From Oscillospiraceae bacterium (lineage in GTDB: Bacteria; Bacillota; Clostridia; Oscillospirales; Acutalibacteraceae), in the NCBI GenBank assembly GCA_015066095.1, contig SVPC01000004.1, positions 30,677 to 94,676 on the forward strand: DNA of 64,000 bases. Reading direction: 5' to 3'. Position numbers and translations under genes: made by a program. The first letter of the stretch is position 1, and every line of letters starts with the position of its first letter. Positions 59,240 to 64,000 of the stretch are shown piece after piece. The notes under the pieces were generated by a model that saw only the letters and a program-made list of their open reading frames with translations, made no database searches and was not told where the DNA came from.

Positions 59240-61324
59240 TTAAATCTTAAAAAGTAAATCACCGTAAGAAGGATAAGGCCAATAATTCTTTGGCATTACA
59301 CTCTCAGCGCTGTCGGCATATTTTCTTATATCCGCCATAATCTTTAAAATATTGTTGCGGTACTCACATGCCTTTTCAAAAGTATCAGTAGAACGCTCTG
59401 CCGAAGCCACCGCACCTTTAAGTATAGATGTTAAAGAAAAAATTTCCTTATTAGCGGCAGTAAGACGAGCCACAAGTTCCATCTCAACGCTATTGTCAAC
59501 ACCAATTATCTTCTTATTGTTTGCCGCCTCACACATACTGCTTGTGTATGAGGTTATTGCAGGGATAACATCACGGCCCATCATATCAATAAGCGTAAGT
59601 GCTTCTATATGTATTATCTTGGCATAATTTTCAAGTATGATATCCACACGAGAATCTATCTCTGCACGGTTAAATACACCGTGACGCTCAAAAAGTGCTA
59701 CATTTTCCTCTGTTTTAAGAAGAGGTAAAGCATCAACTGTACTTGGTAAATTAAGAAGACCGCGCTTTTCAGCCTCGATTTCCCATTCCTTTGAATAGCC
59801 GTCACCGTTAAATATAATGCGTTTATGATTTTCTATACATTCCTTAACAATTGCATTAACTTCACTTGCCACGTCTGTTGCATTTTCAAGTCTTAAAGCA
59901 TAGTTACTAAACACATCAGCAACCATAGTATTAAGCATAACATTAGTATCGGATATAGACGAAGCTGAGCCGAGCATACGGAACTCGAACTTATTACCTG
60001 TAAATGCAAAGGGAGATGTACGGTTGCGGTCAGCATTATCTTTTTTAAATTCGGGGATAACATCTGCGCCTATTTTCATCTTCTGACGCTTCATATCATC
60101 GTAGTGTATACCCTTTGAAATTGCTTCGAGCATATCGGTCAAATCTTCACCCAAGAAGATGGAAATAATTGCAGGTGGTGCTTCGTTACCGCCCAAACGG
60201 TGGTCGTTACCTGCGGTTGCAACCGCTATGCGAAGTAAATCTTGATGTTTATCCACCGCTTCAATAACGGCGGAAAGTGTTATAAGGAACAACTTATTTT
60301 CAGACGGGTTTTTACCTGCTTTTAAGAAATTTACACCCGTATCAGTCGAAATAGACCAGTTATTGTGCTTACCGCTGCCGTTTACGCCGTCGTAAGGTTT
60401 TTCGTGCAAAAGACAAACAAGACCCTTTGAAAGTGCTACCTTTTTCATAAATTCCATTGTGAGTTGGTTATGGTCGGCGGCAATATTTGTGGTGGTAAAT
60501 ACAGGTGCCAATTCGTGCTGTGCAGGAGCGGCTTCATTGTGTTCAGTTTTTGCGAGAACGCCCAACTTCCAAAGTTCGTTATCAAGTTCGCGCATAAATT
60601 CAGCCACCCGCGGCTTTAACACGCCAAAATAGTGGTCGTCCATTTCCTGCCCTTTAGGTGGCATACAACCAATAAGTGTTCTGCCGCAATACATAAGGTC
60701 GGGACGTTTATCATAAAGTTCTTTATCTATAAGAAAATATTCCTGTTCGGGACCTACGGTTGTATTGGTACGCTTAACATCAGTATAACCCAAAGCCCGA
60801 ACTACGCGAAGCGCCTGTTTGTTTATTGCCTCCATACTGCGAAGCAAAGGTGTCTTTTGGTCAAGCGCCTCACCCGAAAAAGAGCAAAAAGCAGTAGGTA
60901 TGCAAAGGGTTTTATCCTTTATAAATGCGTAAGAACTAGGGTCCCAAGCGGTATAACCGCGTGCTTCAAAAGTGGCGCGAAGACCGCCCGACGGGAAAGA
61001 TGAAGCATCAGGCTCACCCTTTATAAGTTCTTTGCCCGAAAACTCCATCACAATATGGCCGTCGTCAGTAGGATTTATAAAACTATCGTGTTTTTCTGCA
61101 GTAATACCTGTAAGTGGTTGGAACCAATGGGTATAATGAGTAGCGCCCTTTTCGATAGCCCACTCTTTCATAGCATCGGCAACAATATCTGCAATACTGC
61201 TGTCAAGACTTTTACCCTCTTTAATTGTACTTTTTAAAATTTCATAGGTTTCCTTTGGCAAACGCTCCTTCATAACCGCGTCATTAAAAACATTTATGCC
61301 AAAAAATTCACTTACCTTAGCCAC
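59240..61324 (-). CDS. glnN: Glutamine synthetase type III
   Basis: 694 aa [53 protein letters not shown]. Confidence 0.95.
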   Translation of the reverse strand: MAKVSEFFGINVFNDAVMKERLPKETYEILKSTIKEGKSLDSSIADIVADAMKEWAIEKGATHYTHWFQPLTGITAEKHDSFINPTDDGHIVMEFSGKELIKGEPDASSFPSGGLRATFEARGYTAWDPSSYAFIKDKTLCIPTAFCSFSGEALDQKTPLLRSMEAINKQALRVVRALGYTDVKRTNTTVGPEQEYFLIDKELYDKRPDLMYCGRTLIGCMPPKGQEMDDHYFGVLKPRVAEFMRELDNELWKLGVLAKTEHNEAAPAQHELAPVFTTTNIAADHNQLTMEFMKKVALSKGLVCLLHEKPYDGVNGSGKHNNWSISTDTGVNFLKAGKNPSENKLFLITLSAVIEAVDKHQDLLRIAVATAGNDHRLGGNEAPPAIISIFLGEDLTDMLEAISKGIHYDDMKRQKMKIGADVIPEFKKDNADRNRTSPFAFTGNKFEFRMLGSASSISDTNVMLNTMVADVFSNYALRLENATDVASEVNAIVKECIENHKRIIFNGDGYSKEWEIEAEKRGLLNLPSTVDALPLLKTEENVALFERHGVFNRAEIDSRVDIILENYAKIIHIEALTLIDMMGRDVIPAITSYTSSMCEAANNKKIIGVDNSVEMELVARLTAANKEIFSLTSILKGAVASAERSTDTFEKACEYRNNILKIMADIRKYADSAESVMPKNYWPYPSYGDLLFKI

Positions 61325-61408
61325 AAGCCAATACTCCTAACTGAAAAAAGTTTTAACAATTTTTATAAAACGCCGTAACATATATTAAAAGATTACGGAG
61401 TGATTATT

Positions 61409-61723
61409 TTGTATAACGAATTCCCAACACCTATAACTAGCGAAACTGACCTTACTTATTATGAAAAATATTTAGAACAGGAATTCCCATCCGATACGCC
61501 ACCGCAGACACTTTGCAATCGGCTAAAATGTTACATAGGCAAAGCGGTAAGAGTAGATTTATCTTCACCTTACCGCGCTGAAAACCGAAACGGCGTTTTA
61601 AAAGATATAGGGCAAGACTTTTTAATAATAAAATCCCCTCAGCAAAGAGAGTGCTTTATTCCATTTTGTGCTTTAAAAAGTATCACAGTTTTGCAAAATA
61701 ATACAAAACCGCCCCATTTTTAA
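61409..61723 (+). CDS. Small conserved protein of unknown function (possible Sm-like/DUF2642-like barrel)
   Basis: CGGAG SD 8 nt before TTG 61409; IGKAVRVDLSSPYRAENRNGVLKDIGQDFLIIKSPQQRECFIPFCALKSITVL. Confidence 0.55.
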   Translation: MYNEFPTPITSETDLTYYEKYLEQEFPSDTPPQTLCNRLKCYIGKAVRVDLSSPYRAENRNGVLKDIGQDFLIIKSPQQRECFIPFCALKSITVLQNNTKPPHF

Positions 61724-61755
61724 CAATTTTACCACTAATAAAAATCAATGTCAAC

Positions 61756-61786
61756 AAAAAACCGCCTTTTAAAGGCGGTTTTTTAT
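61756..61786. terminator. Intrinsic terminator
   Basis: AAAAAACCGCCTTTTAAAGGCGGTTTTTT. Confidence 0.85.
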
Positions 61787-62568
61787 TATACTGTTTTCAT
61801 TATTTCACCGGCATCTTCTAATACCAAATCAGGTTTTACATCAGATGCTTCCAAAATTTCTTTGGTGGTTTCACCACTCATAACAAGCACTGCCAAAGTT
61901 CCCGCATTCACACCGCTTTTAACATCGGTATAAATTCGGTCGCCTATTACTGCGGTTTCCTGCGGTTTATAACCGTACTGTTCCATAGCAAGTTGCGGCA
62001 TTAACGGTTCAGGTTTACCTATAAACAATGGTCTTTTGCCTGTTGCATTAAAAATCATATCGCAAATACTACCACAGTCAGGCACACTTCCCCATTCTGT
62101 CGGACAAACATAATCAGGGTTAGTTGCGATATAAGGCAACTCGCGGGTTGTGAGCATAAAAGAGACATCCCAAAGTTTTTTATAATCGAGTTCGGTGTCA
62201 TAACCCATAACAATTAAGTCTACTTGGTCTAGGTTTTCTGTAACAACAAAACCGTTTTCAACTAGTTCTTGCTTTAAAGACTTTGTACCGCAAACGTAAA
62301 GTTTTGCGTTGGGATACTGCTTTTTAAGATAGTAAGCCGTAGCCTGTGAAGATGTTATAAAATCTTCTTTTGTAGCGGTTATCCCCAGTTTGCCAAGTTT
62401 TTCTATGTAAGCCGAAACACTCTTGGACGAGTTGTTTGTCATGAACATATAACGTTTGCCTTTTGCCTTTATTTGAGCCAAAAGTTCTTTTGTAAAATCG
62501 AAAAGTCGGTCCCCCAAATAAAGCGTTCCGTCCATATCAAACAAGAACAAATTTATATCTTTAAACAT
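61786..62568 (-). CDS. HAD-IIA family phosphatase (NagD-like)
   Basis: FLFDMDGTLYLGDRLFDFTKELL, MTNNSSKS, AVIGDRIYTDVKSG. Confidence 0.93.
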   Translation of the reverse strand: MFKDINLFLFDMDGTLYLGDRLFDFTKELLAQIKAKGKRYMFMTNNSSKSVSAYIEKLGKLGITATKEDFITSSQATAYYLKKQYPNAKLYVCGTKSLKQELVENGFVVTENLDQVDLIVMGYDTELDYKKLWDVSFMLTTRELPYIATNPDYVCPTEWGSVPDCGSICDMIFNATGKRPLFIGKPEPLMPQLAMEQYGYKPQETAVIGDRIYTDVKSGVNAGTLAVLVMSGETTKEILEASDVKPDLVLEDAGEIMKTV

Positions 62569-63740
62569 TAAATTCTTGCTACTCCTGTTTCTTGTGCAGT
62601 CTTAATAACCGCCTTTGCCACAACTTCGGCAACACGCTTATCAAGTGCAGTTGCGATAATATTTTCTTCGCTAATTTCATCATCAGGAATAAGGGAAGCC
62701 AACGCATAAGAAGTAGCAACCTTCATTTCTTCATTTATGCAGGTAGCACGGCAATCAAGCGCACCGCGGAAAATACCGGGGAAAGCCAACACATTGTTGA
62801 TTTGGTTCGGGAAATCTGAACGGCCTGTACCAACAACACGAGCGCCTGCTTTCTTTGCGATATCAGGCATAATTTCAGGTGTTGGGTTAGCCATCGGGAA
62901 CATAATAGCATCGTCTGCCATAGATTTAACCATTTCTTCATTTACAAGGTTAGGTGCAGAAACACCGATAAATACGTCGGTACCCACTAATGCATCAGCA
63001 AGAGTACCCTTTTTATGTTCAAGATTAGTTACCTTTGCAATCTCTTCTTGAGCAGGGTTGTTATTTTCGTCACCCTCGCAAATAATACCAAAACGGTCAC
63101 AGAAAGTAAGATTCTTAACACCCATATTCATAAGGTGCTTACCAATAGCAATACCTGCCGAGCCTGCGCCGTTGATTATAACCTTCACTTCACCAATTTG
63201 CTTTTTAACAAGTTTCAAAGCATTGATTAACGCTGCCGCAACAACTATTGCAGTACCATGCTGGTCGTCATGAAAAATCGGAATATCGCAAATTTCTTTT
63301 AATCTTCTTTCAATTTCAAAGCAACGCGGAGCCGAAATATCTTCAAGGTTTACACCACCGAAACTGCCCGAAAGCAGATATATAGTGCGAACAATCTCAT
63401 CAACATCCTTGCTCTTAATACAAAGCGGAAAAGCATCAACATCGGCAAACTCTTTAAACAAAGCGCACTTACCTTCCATAACAGGCATACCTGCCTCCGG
63501 TCCAATATCACCAAGACCTAAAACCGCAGTACCATCAGTCACAACTGCCACCAAGTTTGAACGGCGGGTAAGTTCGTAAGACTTGTTAACATCCTTGTTT
63601 ATTTCAAGGCAAGGCTCGGCAACACCGGGGGTGTATGCCAATGATAAATCTTCACGCGTATCAATTTTAGCGCGGGATATAACCTCAATTTTACCTTTCC
63701 ATTCATAATGCTTTTTTAGTGATTCTTGTCTGATATCCAT
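62568..63740 (-). CDS. NAD(P)-dependent malic enzyme
   Basis: LSLAYTPGVAEPCLEI, VTDGTAVLGLGDIGPEAGMPVMEGKCALFK, FHDDQHGTAIV. Confidence 0.95.
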   Translation of the reverse strand: MDIRQESLKKHYEWKGKIEVISRAKIDTREDLSLAYTPGVAEPCLEINKDVNKSYELTRRSNLVAVVTDGTAVLGLGDIGPEAGMPVMEGKCALFKEFADVDAFPLCIKSKDVDEIVRTIYLLSGSFGGVNLEDISAPRCFEIERRLKEICDIPIFHDDQHGTAIVVAAALINALKLVKKQIGEVKVIINGAGSAGIAIGKHLMNMGVKNLTFCDRFGIICEGDENNNPAQEEIAKVTNLEHKKGTLADALVGTDVFIGVSAPNLVNEEMVKSMADDAIMFPMANPTPEIMPDIAKKAGARVVGTGRSDFPNQINNVLAFPGIFRGALDCRATCINEEMKVATSYALASLIPDDEISEENIIATALDKRVAEVVAKAVIKTAQETGVARI

Positions 63741-63742
63741 TT

Positions 63743-64000
63743 TTAATCCTCCCAAGGAAATTTATACTGTGTAAGACCTAATTCATCACGAATTTGGATA
63801 ATCTCTTTTTGTACTGATTCGTTTATCGGCACACCGCCTTCTCTTGCAATACCGATTTCGTACTCTTTTTCACCCGCGGTGTAAATACGCTCGGCACCGG
63901 GTGCTTTTTTAGAAGCGCGCATACTACGGCAGATATCGCCAGCCTTTTTACGAGCAACGTCTTCGCCCATAAAGTGGTCGGTATCAATAGCAATAAACCA
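63743..64000 (-). CDS. Ldh-family (malate/L-lactate/ureidoglycolate) dehydrogenase, C-terminal fragment cut by window edge
   Basis: Frame stays open to the edge: WFIAIDTDHFMGEDVARKKAGDICRSMRASKKAPGAERIYTAGEKEYEIGIAREGGVPINESVQKEI. Confidence 0.75.
   Translation of the reverse strand, partial: WFIAIDTDHFMGEDVARKKAGDICRSMRASKKAPGAERIYTAGEKEYEIGIAREGGVPINESVQKEIIQIRDELGLTQYKFPWED

Noticed and set aside
1-64000. CRISPR arrays, transposases, BGCs, known defence systems
   Set aside because: Read through for spaced repeats and hallmark proteins; none seen.

Overview
64 kb of a low-GC Firmicutes chromosome, probably an uncultured Oscillospirales/Ruminococcaceae-like Clostridium (inferred from gene order and codon use, not proven). 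Most of it is core housekeeping: trpS-holB-ricT, smpB-ssrA (tmRNA), rplM-rpsI, the rimP-nusA-ylxR-ylxQ-infB-rbfA-nrnA-truB-ribF cluster, ctsR-mcsA-mcsB-clpC, a complete aromatic amino acid operon (pheA-aroB-aroC-aroE/K-aroQ-aroA-tyrA-aroF), glutamine synthetase III and malic enzyme. A phage terminase fragment lies at the left edge. The most interesting signals are: (1) a 22-aa Phe/Tyr-rich leader peptide followed by a strong intrinsic terminator directly before the pheA/aro operon, which looks like a ribosome-mediated attenuator; (2) a compact sortase B / LCP / single-substrate locus with a variant SPQTF sorting motif, whose sortase has no obvious canonical start codon; (3) a promoter-terminator leader just upstream of rimP-nusA; (4) a 209-bp tandem duplication carrying a tRNA-Arg 3' end and terminator; (5) a copA gene with an in-frame internal SD+ATG that could give a separate CopZ; (6) a Cys-rich 40-aa microprotein; (7) helically phased A-tracts upstream of the rplM promoter; (8) a zinc-ribbon/PASTA pseudokinase; and (9) an 18-unit 21-aa repeat surface protein. 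No CRISPR array, transposase or classical defence system was seen.
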